DNA of 64,000 bases, taken from positions 48,234,001-48,298,000 of the forward strand of contig CM060733.1 of assembly GCA_030704615.1 (NCBI GenBank), in the 5' to 3' direction. The position numbers and the translations under genes were made by a program. Of this stretch, positions 10,416-21,959 are shown one piece after another (within the stretch, counting starts at the first letter, position 1; every line of letters begins with the position of its first letter). The notes below the pieces were generated by a model. It worked only from the letters and a program-made list of their open reading frames with translations. It made no database searches and had not been told where the DNA came from. The stretch is from Takakia lepidozioides (Eukaryota > Streptophyta > Takakiopsida > Takakiales > Takakiaceae).

Positions 10416-13400
10416 ATGGACTCAAGCCTCACGCAAATGCCAGACGAGTGGCCGAAATTTTCTGATATTGAAATTGGAATGCGAAAGCTGTGCAATGAAA
10501 GTAAAGGCAAAGAGAAGGTGACAGAGCCTCCTGGCGAGTCCAGTACTCCACCTTATAATGCGAAACAGATCGATGCACGTTGGCTGTCAACTCTGCAGGG
10601 TGCCATATTGGACCCTCCGATAATCCGAGGTGGGATTGGTGATAATCCAACAGTGTCTGCCTTCAGCAGGCCCCACCATGTTGCCACTGAGGTGGATCTC
10701 TGTCAGGATGGAGCAGGCAGAGAGCTGAACTTTATTGACCTAATGGACAGAGAGAATCATTCAAAGCAAAAGAGATACGAGCAGGTAGTGCTCACCACTA
10801 AAATCCTCTAAGTTGTGGTTTATAGTTCTGAAAAAGTAAAATAAGTACTCTACCGTATATTTCCTTGTCTTATGCTGCAGATCTAGTATTTCTAGTGCTC
10901 AGGTCACCATTCGAGTCTAATCGCTACTGAACTGGATTTCCCTCAGGCTAGAATGATTGCGGAGCAGCAGTTTTTCGGCTTTTTGGACACAACGAATGCA
11001 ACTCCGCAGAGATCGGACTGCCAGGTACCACGACTAACATGTTTTTCCATCCAGCTTGAGATGGTCATATCCTCTTTACAATTGTGCCCTAGATACGAAA
11101 GTGTGATAGCTGATACTGGCCAACGCTGTCTTCAATTCTCCAACGTTGTAGAGTTTCTTCCTGTTTTTCTGACCTTTCAGAAACCACCTCATTTCCCAGG
11201 CTATGTATTGGGGTACTACAATGTTGTATTGATCATTTTCCTGAAATGGATGCAATTTAAATTGATGCGACTGACGAGGACAATGAGCTTCGGCAAAAAG
11301 CGGAATGGGAAAGTGCAAGAGAAAAAGCAAAGATTGTGGCACACCCTTTATATGGAGACCTGATGGCCACCCATGTGGCTTGTCTTCGGGTTGGGACACC
11401 TATGGCTCTGATCCCATACCTTGACAAGCAGTTGGCGCAGGCTCAAGAAGCAACCAATAAGTACTGTGTTCTGTACCCTGATGAGTTTGATATCAGCCTA
11501 GAAGAGAAGGCTGAGCTTGATCGATTCATGGTAAGGAACCCCTGATAACTGGAAGATGGGATTGCAGTACCTAGATCAGTCACCAGGGTTCCATTTGTGT
11601 AAGAGTAGGCTTTAGTGAGTTACCTACTGGAAAGCTCAACGGTGATCTCTCTTTGAGAACTCCAAAGTCAATTGTATATGTATGTATGGCATGAACTATA
11701 TGATAGAGCCCACATCTCAAAGGGCCAGTACCAGGCTTAAGATTGTTTTGAGGTGGGGGTCATCTTTTCTCTGTGTGTATATGGCATAATATGGTACTCA
11801 TGATACCAACTCATAATATGATACTCAAGAGCTAAAAATTGATTCAGTTCTAGATATACATGTGTGACCTATTCCAGGTGTACAGAGCATCTGACTCTGT
11901 TCTTGGCCGAGCTGCTCTCTAAATGGACAACTTCATTTCAGATCCTTGCTTGTTAGCATACATTGACATCTGTCTTTATGCTGCAAATGGTGCAGCTCCA
12001 AGCTCAGTTCTTTTTTGAAGCACTTGTCGTTTGGATTTTGGATTTTGCAGGTCCACGACATTACCCTACTCACTGCCTACAAGGATCAACTGCAGCAACG
12101 TATTAACAGGGCTGTGAGTGAAGCTATGATGTTCTGCTGGAACACAGAGCAGGAACTCTACAAATTGGCTGGTAAGAAGAACTTGGGCTGTCCATGTGTG
12201 AGTTAGTACGTACTGCGAGAGAGGGTAGCCGTGCATTGGAGACATCGAGAAAATTTAGCTCATGCCATTGTGCTTCCTTTAGCTTAGCTAGACCGTATCT
12301 TACAGTATAATGGCGGAGCTGCATTCCTATGGCCTTATCCATAGTATTTTGGAAGTGCACTATGAACGTGAAACAGAGGTCCAAATATTATCCAGTTATC
12401 TGCCATTTTACTCAGCTGTCTTATTACAGCTGTCCTTGAAATTTTACTTAACCTTGGAAAACACTGCGTGAACTCCGCAGGAGCAGCCCCGGTTTATGGC
12501 ACAGGAGCTACCAGGTCTGATGAAGGTGAAGAATTCAAGTGCGTTTGCTATGCAGATGAGCCAAACTTGGATTACACTGGGGGTTTCGGGCCACTGCAAC
12601 CTACTGAGACAGACCGTACAAACCTGGAACGTGTACGTCCGGAACTCAAATTGGAGCTGAAGGAGGCAAGCACTCATGATTCTGCCTTCACTTGCTGACT
12701 GATAGAGCGCTCCTCATACTTGTCTGAACATTGCTTGTGCTGTAGGCCTGAATGCTAAAAAAGCCAAGCTACCTCCTACTTAACCTGCAGGATGAAGTCA
12801 GTTAGCTCGTGAGTATCATTCTATCACTGTCCATAACAGCTTTCAGCATGCAGTGTCTGTATACCAACAAGCTGCAGACTGCTCAATTTCGATGCTTTGA
12901 AGAATGTTAACTTATAAGCTGTGGAGCAAGCTGTGGGGTACCACGCTAAAGATTTACATCATGATGTTAGCTCGATGTTTTTTAAACGGTTACCTCTCTT
13001 GCCTGATTTCTGCAGCCATATATTATGGATTGTGTACATTAGTCAAAAATAACAGTACACATGCATAGAAGACTTGTGGGCCACTGGAAGTAATTGTAAT
13101 ACAAATTTCACATGTCATGTGCAGGCATACAGACAAAATATCTTTGCAATTCGAGAGGAGATATTGCGCACGGGACGGGTTGTGCCGGAAGCCTCCACGA
13201 AGGTATTGAAGGCCTGGTGGCGTGCGCACATCGAATGGCCTTATCCCACGGTAAACACGCACGTACCAACCAGAATATAATGAGCCAGCGAGTACATAGT
13301 TTAATGTAACTTTGTATTGCATTTGTATACGTTACCATCGACTTAGATCATCACAATATGAAAAACGAGTCATGGATTATTTGTATGTACCTGCTATAAT

Positions 13401-13625
13401 TGTTGTACGCCTGTATCTAAGCTGCAGGAGGACGAGAAGGAGAGGTTCAGCCGACAGACAGGGCTGCCACTGAAGTTTGTGAACAACTGGTTCATCAACC
13501 AGCGGAAACGAAACTGGCACGGTCATCATTTCCCGGCATCCTCTTCAGAATTGAAAAAAAAATGCAAGCTCAGCTGGTACGTGAGAGTACCCAAATTCTT
13601 TGATTCAAAACAGTTCTGGACCTAG
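10416..13625 (+). CDS. KNOX gene A: class II KNOTTED1-like homeobox protein, probably impaired
   Basis: TALE-class transcription factor. Exons: 10,416-10,784; 10,947-11,024; 11,279-11,530; 12,051-12,171; 12,481-12,665; 13,125-13,250; 13,428-13,576 (or read on to the TAG at 13,623-13,625). KNOX1 lies in exon 3 ([20 protein letters not shown]), KNOX2 in exon 4 ([11 protein letters not shown]), ELK in exons 5-6 ([13 protein letters not shown]), homeodomain in exons 6-7 ending [17 protein letters not shown] after RKR fits class II KNOX. KNOX proteins pair with BELL partners in the nucleus. Oddities: the exon 3 acceptor used by gene B is lost and an AG nine bases on would keep frame; the homeodomain lacks two residues present in B; the last exon of B is missing; intron 5 has a GC donor. 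Start chosen by alignment to gene B. Confidence 0.85.
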
Positions 13626-14940
13626 ATGTCTCTAAACTCTGGAAGGGTGAAAGTCATCACAGAACTCACGAGTTCCTGGTTTCCTGTTTTTGAGAGCTAC
13701 TTTCTGTCCCTCACCAAATTATTGATTGAAGGGCTATCATCTAGGGAATTCAGATTACTTTCAAGAAACATGAGCGAGAGAAGTTTTGGGAGATTAATCA
13801 ATTGGAGTTGCAAACTATTAAGATACAGTGATTTTCAGAGTACTATGCATGCCGGAAAGCCTATTTAGTGCTGGAAATTAAAGCACTTATAAACTCAGAC
13901 ATGCCAAACTGAGGCTTGCATGATGTGATAACATTGGACGCATTGCTCCTGCATGCAATAGCATTATCTAGATCCAAACAAGGGGCTTGCATGGAACTAT
14001 TAGCTGAGAGTACTCTAGATGAAGAAAGCTAACACAACGAAGAGTCTGAAGCCTTCTGGCAGTCCTGGCGTAACTCCATCCTTCCTTCCAGGGTGCAACA
14101 ACCTGTTGATCCATGGACGAGAATCGCCGCAGCTCCCTACACAAGTTCCCTACCCAAAACTTTTGCATCACTGATAACCTCCATCCCCAAAACTGCATCG
14201 CTGGTAGCCTCCACTGATCAAGGGACCGCTAGCTAGCCCTCCTCAACCCCTGCAGGCCACACCTTCACTGAGTCATCAACATAATCTTTGAACGAACTAA
14301 GAAATCGAGAGAGACGAGGAGTGACTCACAAGCCACAAAGCGCCACAAGTCGATCCCTCGGTGGTATCCATGAAACATTAGTGCGTCTGCAGCTTGTCTT
14401 GATATTTTCGTTTACTGGCTCTTTTTCCAAAGGTTCTTGCTACATGGCAGTGTGCCACCCTTTTACCGCGGGACAATGTTGTAGCCCCATTTGAACCCTA
14501 AGTCCCATTGGCAATGAGTCGCACGCAATTTTAAATAGGTTCCACATGGGCAGAATATATTAGAGTATTTTAGAGGTGCATCACAATCAATCAACCCGGC
14601 CGAGTGAAGAAAATCATATCCCTACCTTTCGGTGGACCATATTTTCTTGCAGGGCACGCAGCCGTGTTGCTCACCCAACAAAGGTGGATAGTATGTGCGA
14701 GCTACCTCTCTGTCGGTCAGTCGGTGCCTGATGTTAGCAATGGCCCCCCATGTTTTGAAGGGGGGCCCATTGTGTGATTTGTTTGTGCGGGTGTGATGTA
14801 AGTAAGGGGGAAGTCACTGGGCAGAGGTACTTCCGCCTTTTGAAGTTTGCGGAACGAGGCTGTAGCCCCGCGAGCAAGCAGATGAAGAATGCGGAAAGAC
14901 TCAATCATAAGAAGGAAAAAGGCAAGAAGTAAAAGAATAG
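13626..14940. other. 3' flank of KNOX A with dispersed repeat
   Basis: 13,860-14,330 matches 44,780-46,070 downstream of KNOX B, but about 840 bases of B (roughly 45,000-45,840), including its last exon, are absent here between GAAGCCTTCTGGCAG and TCCTGGCGTAAC. The interval 14,330-14,800 is a minus-strand copy of the dispersed repeat seen at 34,050-34,560 (+) and 47,240-47,770 (-). Confidence 0.6.
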
Positions 14941-14941
14941 G

Positions 14942-14968
14942 GAAAAAAAAAAAAAAAAAAAAAAAAAA
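14942..14968 (+). repeat. A-run microsatellite
   Basis: About 26 adenines. An A-run beside copies of a SINE-like repeat is compatible with a retroposon tail, but no target duplication was found. Confidence 0.6.
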
Positions 14969-15229
14969 CCCAACCTTACACCAAAAATCTTGGCGTAAGA
15001 TATCTTACTGGGAATTTCCATGTAAGACCCCGGATAGGGAATTTATGCTCCAGAAGATCCCTAAAAACACAAAGAAAAAAAGCTGGAAAATCTTTTCGCG
15101 GGCGTGCTGTGAATAAATGCCCATGCTGAGCTGATACTTGGGTTCCCTACTAATTGTGGAGTTCATCACTAAAACTTGGTAGCCCAAAAATTAATTAATT
15201 AATTAATTATTAGAGAATAGGGGACAGTG

Positions 15230-15960
15230 GCCTTGATTAACTTTATTTAATAAGGTAAGGAAAAAATAACCTTAAATAGCCATGAAGGCAGAGAAACGAG
15301 GTTCCACTCCGAGCCACAGTATAGAAAGAGAGTGAAGAGGAAGCTAAGAAAAGATGTAGTGAGGGGGAGCAGTAAGAAGGAAGAAGGAGCAGCATAGGGG
15401 AAAAAACTACAGCAAGCAACAACCAACGGAAGAAGCTACCTAAATTACGAGCTAGCTCTCTTCTTTTTGGGAGCATCAAAAGAGAGTTGTCCCTTGGATT
15501 TACTCTTTCTAGAACTAGTACGCTTGTGTTTCCAATTAATTGCAGCTCGTCTTCAGCCACCAACGGGGAGGGCCTAGCATTGGCCGAGCTTCCAGTAGGG
15601 AGGGATGTTGTCTTCCCACCAAAACTCTTGAATCATACAGCCTTATGCAAAACACCCCCCCTTTTCCCCAGGAGCAGTCGAATTTTTCAAGAAGCTGATC
15701 ACGCCGTCTGCTGCCACACCTGGATAAAGCTAACACCACAGACAACCAAGATTTGCGAGCCTCAAATATCAAATCTTCAGGAATGAGCCATGTGCAGCAG
15801 TTTCTGCATGCTGGGTAGGGAATTTTGAAAGACAACCGAACAACGAACCTTCCAGATCTGCCATAAAAAGACACCACGAAGAGTATCACAAACAGGGCAA
15901 GAAGAGAGAATGATATCATCCTTGATGTTAAGAAGCATAGCAGCAGCAGAGAAGGGGAAT
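15230..15960 (-). mobile_element. probable LINE 3' fragment
   Basis: On the minus strand, about 15,795-15,900 reads GVFLWQIWKVRCSVVFQN and then MQKLLHMAHS. This resembles the zinc-binding tail region of plant L1-like ORF2 proteins. A G/A-rich 3' UTR-like stretch follows and ends AATAAAGTTAATC near 15,235-15,250. Stops interrupt the frame. The match is from memory of the family, so the assignment is tentative. Confidence 0.4.
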
Positions 15961-15973
15961 TTTTTTTTAAAAA

Positions 15974-16312
15974 ATAGTTGCGACCGCCGCTACTGGTGGT
16001 CGCACAATTTGTATTTTGTTTTAATAGCTGCGACCACCAGCAGTGGGGTGGTCGCAACATTTTTCTTGTTTTTTAACAGTTGTGACCACCGCTAATGGTG
16101 GTCGCACAATTGTTTTTTTTAAATAGGTGCGACCACCAGCCGGTGGTGGTCGCAGAATTTTTTTCGTTTTTGTTATTAGGTGCGACCACTTAGGGGGGGT
16201 CGCACATTTTCTTTTTGTTTTTAAAAAGGTGCGACCACCAGCAGGGGGTGGTCGCAGCAGTTTTTTTGTTTTGTTATTAGCTGCGACACCCATAGGTGCG
16301 ACCGCTACCTGG
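15974..16312. repeat. hairpin array 1 (about six foldback units)
   Basis: Units of 47-53 bases, each a short palindrome of the type TGCGACCACC-AGCAG-GGTGGTCGCA followed by an AT/T-rich spacer. Starts are near 15,976, 16,026, 16,078, 16,125, 16,178 and 16,227, with partial units to 16,312. The arms vary but largely keep pairing. A nine-unit version lies at 25,498-25,960, also directly before a kinase-like gene. Confidence 0.85.
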
Positions 16313-16375
16313 ACACGTGGCGAGGCGCGAATGGGCAGCAAAAACGGTCGCGCGCTGCTCAAGGCAGGCCTCTCC

Positions 16376-16395
16376 AGGCAGTACATAAGGGCCTA
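16376..16395 (+). promoter_or_regulatory. degenerate TATA box of kinase-like copy 1
   Basis: GCAGTACATAAGGGCC corresponds to GCAGTATATAAGGGCC in copy 2; the TATATAAG has become TACATAAG. It lies about 270 bases before the first ATG, with a pyrimidine-rich leader between. Confidence 0.5.
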
Positions 16396-16652
16396 CCCCC
16401 CATCCCAACCGATTTTTTTCTCTCTCTGTGAGTGCGGTTCTGGGGCTTCTTGGAGTTTCAACTTCGGTGGCCATGACTGAGCCGTGGGGAAGGAGTTTTT
16501 CCCTTTTTTTCTGGGACTGCGGGAGATAGTTTGCTTTGGGTACTATACCAATAGAGGGTGAGGAAATTGGTCCACTAGTATATAAGGTTATAAATAGTCT
16601 GGGTTTAGTTTTCTGATACGAAGCCGCGTCTATTCCGCAGAGTACTTTCATC

Positions 16653-17893
16653 ATGTCCGGAAATATTACTTCGAATGCAGTGTCAGGGGGTTCCTCGGGA
16701 AGTGGGCGTAAAGGTAGGAAGCGTAAACATGCACATGAACGGGATAGTCAGGTCAACAAAAAATACTATCCAAGCGCAGAGGCCGCGAAGGTGGTGAAGC
16801 AAGTAGTGCTGGATTATTTGAAGGACAATGACATAATGTGTTTGAATCTTTTGTATGTTCGACATGGGAATGAGGGGTTCTTTAGATTCCAGCATAATAT
16901 GGAGATGAGAATGAGGGAGGCTTTGGCCGGGGATGAATGGGAGGAAGACAGGGCGAAGTTCCAGTTCACGAAATGGATGGAGGACCGGCCCCATGATGCC
17001 ACATAGAATCTGAGGCAAACCATGTACAAGTTTGTTACGAGAACACCTGTAGCTGAAGGTCGCATGTCAACTTCGGAGAAGGAGTTGTTTGTGCTTGTGG
17101 ATTGGTGGTCTGACATGGCAAAGGCCCACGCCAAACGACGTACGAAACCACTCCCATGAAAGGCAGGGTCCTCGTCCGCGGATGCGGCATTGAACGTGAG
17201 ATACATATCCACAAACGCACAAGTAAAATAACTCGACGCGCCCAAACAGGGAAGGTATGGTACAATTCGGAGGGTTAGAACTGTTGGGGATCAATTCATT
17301 CCTCCATCCTGGGAGCTAGCAGGGAAACAAATGTTGAGCTTGCTAAAGTCCAACATAACAATGAGGCGTTGGTTGTAAAGTTCCATCGTTTCGGCATCAT
17401 AAAGTATTTTGCGTTGCATCCACGTCGAAATGAAGGTTACACACATTGGTGGAATGAGGGGACCATACGATCATGGTTAAGTATTGACAGGAAATGGGGG
17501 AATGATCGGGATAACAGGGAGTTAATGGAACGACGGGGGACGGAGCAGAAATGTAGGAGGTCAACCGACTGGTTCGATTCCGATAGAATCGCACCCAATT
17601 GGCATGGGCGCTTTTGCACATCATGCTCAACGTCCGTAATCACCACCTCTTGCACAACGACATGTCCCCCAACAACATCTTGTTGCATTTTTCCACAAGG
17701 GTCTGAAGATGTGTACATCGGGGTATGCGATTGGGGGATGGCCTCCATGACGGATGACCCAAAAACCACGTTGTACATTTTCGAGAGTAGAGACAAGATG
17801 ATAAAGACTCTCGCACATAGATGGTGGATTGCACCTAAAATTGCAATTGTTCATAATGTAGCCAACAACCAGTCCAGGGATGCCTCGGCATGA
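16653..17893 (+). pseudogene. kinase-like gene, copy 1 (pseudogene)
   Basis: The first part (16,653-17,006) starts MSGNITSNAVSGGSSGSG with a Lys/Arg-rich segment, then a conserved block ending at a stop (TAG) where copy 2 has Trp. Later segments in other frames carry kinase landmarks: HPRRNEGYTHWW and GGTIRSWL (17,420-17,480), DMSPNNILL (about 17,661-17,687) for the catalytic loop, DWGMAS (about 17,730-17,750) for the DFG position, and a degraded APE motif. It resembles copy 2 closely up to about 17,878, where similarity ends abruptly. Several frame breaks and the mutated TATA box indicate a dead copy. Confidence 0.75.
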
Positions 17894-18020
17894 GCCTGGT
17901 CACGTGAACGCGTGAGCGCAACTGCGCTCACGCCACGTCACCTTGCGCCAATGCCACGTCACGGGGCTCACTCCACGTCATCACACGTGAAGGCCGCGTC
18001 ACCACGCGCCCAGAAAGAAG
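17885..18020. repeat. CACGTCA-rich cluster
   Basis: CCACGTCA or close variants occur four or more times in about 120 bases, together with CACGTGAA and palindromic GCGCAACTGCGC. A related ACGTCA-rich stretch lies at 25,285-25,365, before hairpin array 2. G-box and TGACG words are common plant bZIP sites; any regulatory role here is inference. Confidence 0.4.
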
Positions 18021-18084
18021 TGGAGTGTATTCCCGCGGATTGGCACCCTTTACCGCGGAAACAAGCTGGACGACATAATAAAAG

Positions 18085-18460
18085 GCATTGAATAAAGGAT
18101 GGATGAATATACAGTTGGATGATAAACAGATGGATGAGTGTGAAAAATGAATGTAGATGAATGAATGAGGGATGGATAAGAGTAAAATGGATGAATGTAC
18201 AATGGATGTTGAGCAATGACAAAAATTCATGACAGGAAGATGCATGACCAAAACTCTTGACAAATGCACAACGTATATGAAATGAGTGTGGAAGGTTTAT
18301 GGGGTGGATTAAAGAGTACAGAGGATGAATGTACAATGGATGTTGAACAAAGGAAAAAATTCATGAATGGAGCACGCATGAATACACTGTAGATGAATGC
18401 ACAATGGATATGAGAAGAGTCAGGGAGGTTTGTGAGATGGATTCATACATATTGCAATTT
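18085..18460. repeat. ATGGATGAATG-type degenerate minisatellite
   Basis: Words such as GGATGAATGTACAATGGATG and AAAATTCATGA recur with variable spacing. Two longer copies (about 18,186-18,250 and 18,322-18,390) align over some 60 bases. No coding potential is seen. Confidence 0.55.
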
Positions 18461-18956
18461 AAATGAAAGTTGATTCTGTGATTATTATTTGTTCTAAAGG
18501 AACAACTACGGTGGAGGAAGGGGATTCAACGTTTTCCAGATAGTATGAAAATGAATATTAAAAGAATATAGTTCAATCTGACTCAGAGTCAGTACAATGT
18601 ATCCCCGCTTCCTCTGCATCTAAGTCTAAGTATTTTAGAACACCGGATCCACGCTGGATACACCTACGGCTGGGCACTAAAAAGTCAGGGGATAGGGACT
18701 CGGCCGCGTGAAGTGCCATTGCTTTGGCATAAACAGGAAGCAGAAAATTGGAAAGGGGGCTGTCGAAAACAGACTTGCCAGAAATGACTGTATCTCATGA
18801 AGATCCAACGTTGCCTTTCCTGAAAGACAGCCTGAAAAAGTTAAAACTGTAACTTTGATGTTATTGAGAAATTGAGTATGGCTCCCAAAGAGGGTTTAGC
18901 ACTTACTCACATGAAAAGTCGTTGTCGACCTGCTTATCTTCGGGATCGTCATCATT
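18461..18956. other. intergenic stretch, nothing recognised
   Basis: No gene, RNA or repeat was recognised. It should contain the 3' UTR of the minus-strand gene that follows. Confidence 0.4.
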
Positions 18957-21910
18957 TCAAATTTGAATCCGATCAGTCTGTGTGCCTGAAGTGGAGCCAG
19001 ACAAAAGGGGGAGGAGCACTGTGTTGTAGAGGTCAGAATCACCCTCCATGCCAAAAAGGCTTCTTCCGCCTGCCTTGCATGCATGGTAAGTTGCTCCTGC
19101 ACCAGACAGGAGGACATGAACAGTTTGGTGGGGGGGATTTAAGCAGATGAAACTGTTGAAAGAAAACCAATTCGGAAGGGAAAGAACGAACCTCTGGACA
19201 CAGAAAGATCGACCACCCGTGCAGAGCGGTGGCTGCATGACTCCAGCAGTATTTGCATGAACGCTGGGGACTTTTCCATTGTACCTCTCCAGGGAGTGCC
19301 ATCTGGTCTTTTCAGAGTCTGACTGGACTGCATGAAGTTATACAAAATGTCATCGACATGGGGCTCATAGGGGAGGTTGACGAAACAACCCTGGTCAGAA
19401 ATCTTAAAGCTGCGGATGGAGGATGGTGTCTTTGAGGTGCGAATCCTCCGCAGGCAGATCGCCTCGAACATCCTCGTCTGCCAAAAATAGCAGGTTATTG
19501 TGGCAAACACAATCTATAGTGGAAGTGTGTACATCGGCTATTCAGAACTCAGAAAATCATTTTTATCACGAATCGGTGATGATCGGTGTCGATCATAACA
19601 GATTCTACTAGAGTGGAGCTGCAGAGAACATTGAAACTCATCATGAAAGCACAAGCAGAAGGGAGACAGCATACGAGCTGACCAGGGAAACCCCCTTTCA
19701 CAAGGTAGAGGCTGTTCACACAATTCCATGTGCGCAAAATTTCAAACCCTGAAGACTTGAGGTATGATGCCAATGCCCGACGACTATCATTGTCACATGA
19801 CTGAAAAAGCAGAAGTGTCCCTGCATCAGAGAGGAAGTTATTACAGAACCCGAACACCCAACTCCAGTAGTTGTCCTCAAATTTATTCCAGCCTGGCGTC
19901 TTGCCCTTTGGAAGAACTTCTGGCACAGCCTGGCCATCCGGGATGTCAAGAATGACAATGTCAGCCGCATAAGTTTTTTGCACACCGCACACGAAGGTGG
20001 GACCTGTGCTCACCTGCAACAGACATGTTTTTTATAAGAACGATGGCAAGAATGTTTTCAAAGAACGAGACTGAAATACTGCCAACGAAACTTTCAGAGA
20101 AAAAGGAAAGAAACTGGAATTCTCACCAGATTGAGGAATGAGATTATATTGTCCCAGGTAGGCGAAGGCACCCCAATATATCCTCTCTTTCGACTCTGCA
20201 TCATCGACAGCCAACCCTCATTAACAATTTTCATCTCTCCTGCCGAATCAGAACGGGAAGGGTGTGGCTTGGCATCGAACACGCACTGAACAGTGCGGGT
20301 ATATCTTCCAGCAGTAAAGTCCTGCCCACTCTTCATCTCCTTTTCTTTCTCCTTCCCCTTGTCATTTTCCTTCTCTTTAGACTTGTCTTTGTCCTTTGGC
20401 TTTGCTGGTGAGATGGCTATGACATCAACAGCCTTGTCTTTTGGTTTGCGGCCCGCCTTCTTTCCCTTCTGCGGCGTTCCCTGAGCATCAGGCTCCTTGG
20501 CAGCCAATGTTGCTATGTTTCGTTGGTACTCTTCGTCAGTCAAAGGCGCTAGCATCTCAGCGTTATTGTTCAAGTATTTCATATGTTGTTCTTGAAAGGT
20601 CGTGTGCTCCGGTGGGCAGTCAAGGTACCACCCACAGTCTCTGAAGTGAGAAGGACTCCAATCCTTCAATATCCCTGCAGTATACATGGTTGGATCGTTT
20701 GCAGGGTCCGACCACATGTCAAGATAGTCTGGAATTCCGCTCAGGTGATTTCCTTCCATAAGCACATATTTCGTGTACCTGAAAAAAAGGAGATAAATCC
20801 CAACCCACAAAAGCGCTCAGTGAGTAAGATGCAAGTAGAACAGAATGAAAAAAACATAGATTGAAATGGCTCTGAGAACTGCTCCAAGGACCTTTCAGGA
20901 CCACACGACTGCTCCAGATGTGAATGTCGTCAACGCCATTCAAAACATTCCATTCAATGATACTGTAAATACACCCTAATCCAGGTGAATGCAAACTATC
21001 GTTTTGGAATGACACAGACATAGAAGTGAATGTCGTCAACGACATTCACTTTGGATTTGTGAATACACTCCTAATCAAGCCTAATTATTCCTCAAATGAA
21101 GCAAAATCAAAGGATGGAAATCATAAACTCGAGTAAGGACCCTCCCGGAAAACTCAATGCACATTCATAATGAACATATCACTGAGGACCTCACATCAAC
21201 ACTGTATGTGAATGACGTCAACGTCATTCACAAAAATACCAACAATGAACCAATTACTTAGCTCCCAATCCATGTAAATTCAAATTGTCGCTGGTGAATA
21301 ATACAGACACAGAAGTGAATGTCGTCAACGACATTCACTTTGGATTTCTCATAACAGAGCTTATCAAGCCTCCAGATTCCTCGCAAGAGGCAAAAACAAT
21401 GCAGAACAACTAAATGTCTGCATTGACATTCAGCAAAATGAAGTGAGGAACCCTCACTGTAACCTCTATGGACATTACAAAAATTTACATAACTCTGAGG
21501 ACCTCTCAACAACTCCGGATGTGAATGTCGTCAACGCCATTCAAGGTCATTATCAATTCTAATCAGGGACACTATAATTACACCCTTAGATCCTAACCAT
21601 GTGAATTCATATACTCGCTTAAGAATGACTCAGACAAAGAAGTGAATGTCGTCAACGACATTCAATCTGGATCTATGATTGCAATCCTTATGAAGCCACA
21701 TTATTTCCCAAAAAAAGCAGTAGAGTTTCAAGTATGACATTGCACCTGTACACAACTCGCATCATGGCCCACTCTCCTCCAACCTGACTGTCAAAGTCGT
21801 TGGACCGTAAAATGTTACCATCTTTGGAGAACTCCCGGAAAAAACAGTATCTCCAGGTGAGACCTCTCCACTTCCTTATGTATGCCTCCAATGACATTTG
21901 GGGAGGGGAG
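18957..21910 (-). CDS. amino-methyltransferase-like protein (beta-class order), 5'-truncated
   Basis: Five exons on the minus strand join in frame: 21,746-21,910; 20,127-20,778; about 19,675-20,013; 19,192-19,477; 18,957-19,096 (TGA). Exon 2 has a conserved block (HLSGIPDYLDMW) and a Lys/Glu-rich linker. Exon 3 has AADIVILDIPDG, at the place of the DPPY-type catalytic motif IV of N6-adenine/N4-cytosine methyltransferases. Exons 4-5 give VVDLSVSRGAT and GRSLFGMEGDSDLYN, resembling the SAM-binding motif I (DPFxGxGT...GRxFxGxExD). Motif IV before motif I is the beta-class order. The motif IV sequence is atypical, so activity is doubtful. Element 3 abuts exon 1, so the N-terminus is lost or displaced. 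The exon 3 donor is the least certain junction. Substrate unknown. Confidence 0.62.
20905..21745. repeat. intronic satellite with paired palindromes
   Basis: About three tandem units of 290-313 bases (near 20,905, 21,200, 21,512) fill intron 1 of the minus-strand gene. Each unit carries two 24-26 base palindromes built around GTGAATGTCGTCAACGACAT: at 20,919 and 21,025; 21,208 and 21,314; 21,521 and 21,641. The copy at 21,208-21,231 has changed on both arms (ATGACGT/ACGTCAT) so that pairing is kept. A degenerate copy lies near 21,411-21,434. Confidence 0.88.
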
Positions 21911-21959
21911 TGTTGCGGTTGAGGAGCATGAGAGACACCTTCAGGTGGTTTTTTAGCGC

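Noticed and set aside
15536-16060. A 174-codon open frame on the minus strand running into the hairpin array
   Set aside because: It has no recognisable domain as a whole, crosses the probable LINE tail in a different frame and ends in simple-repeat DNA. It is a chance frame.
15974-16312. CRISPR-like array of repeats and spacers
   Set aside because: The repeats are palindromes with AT-rich, similar spacers in a plant genome with introns; no cas genes. It is a foldback satellite.
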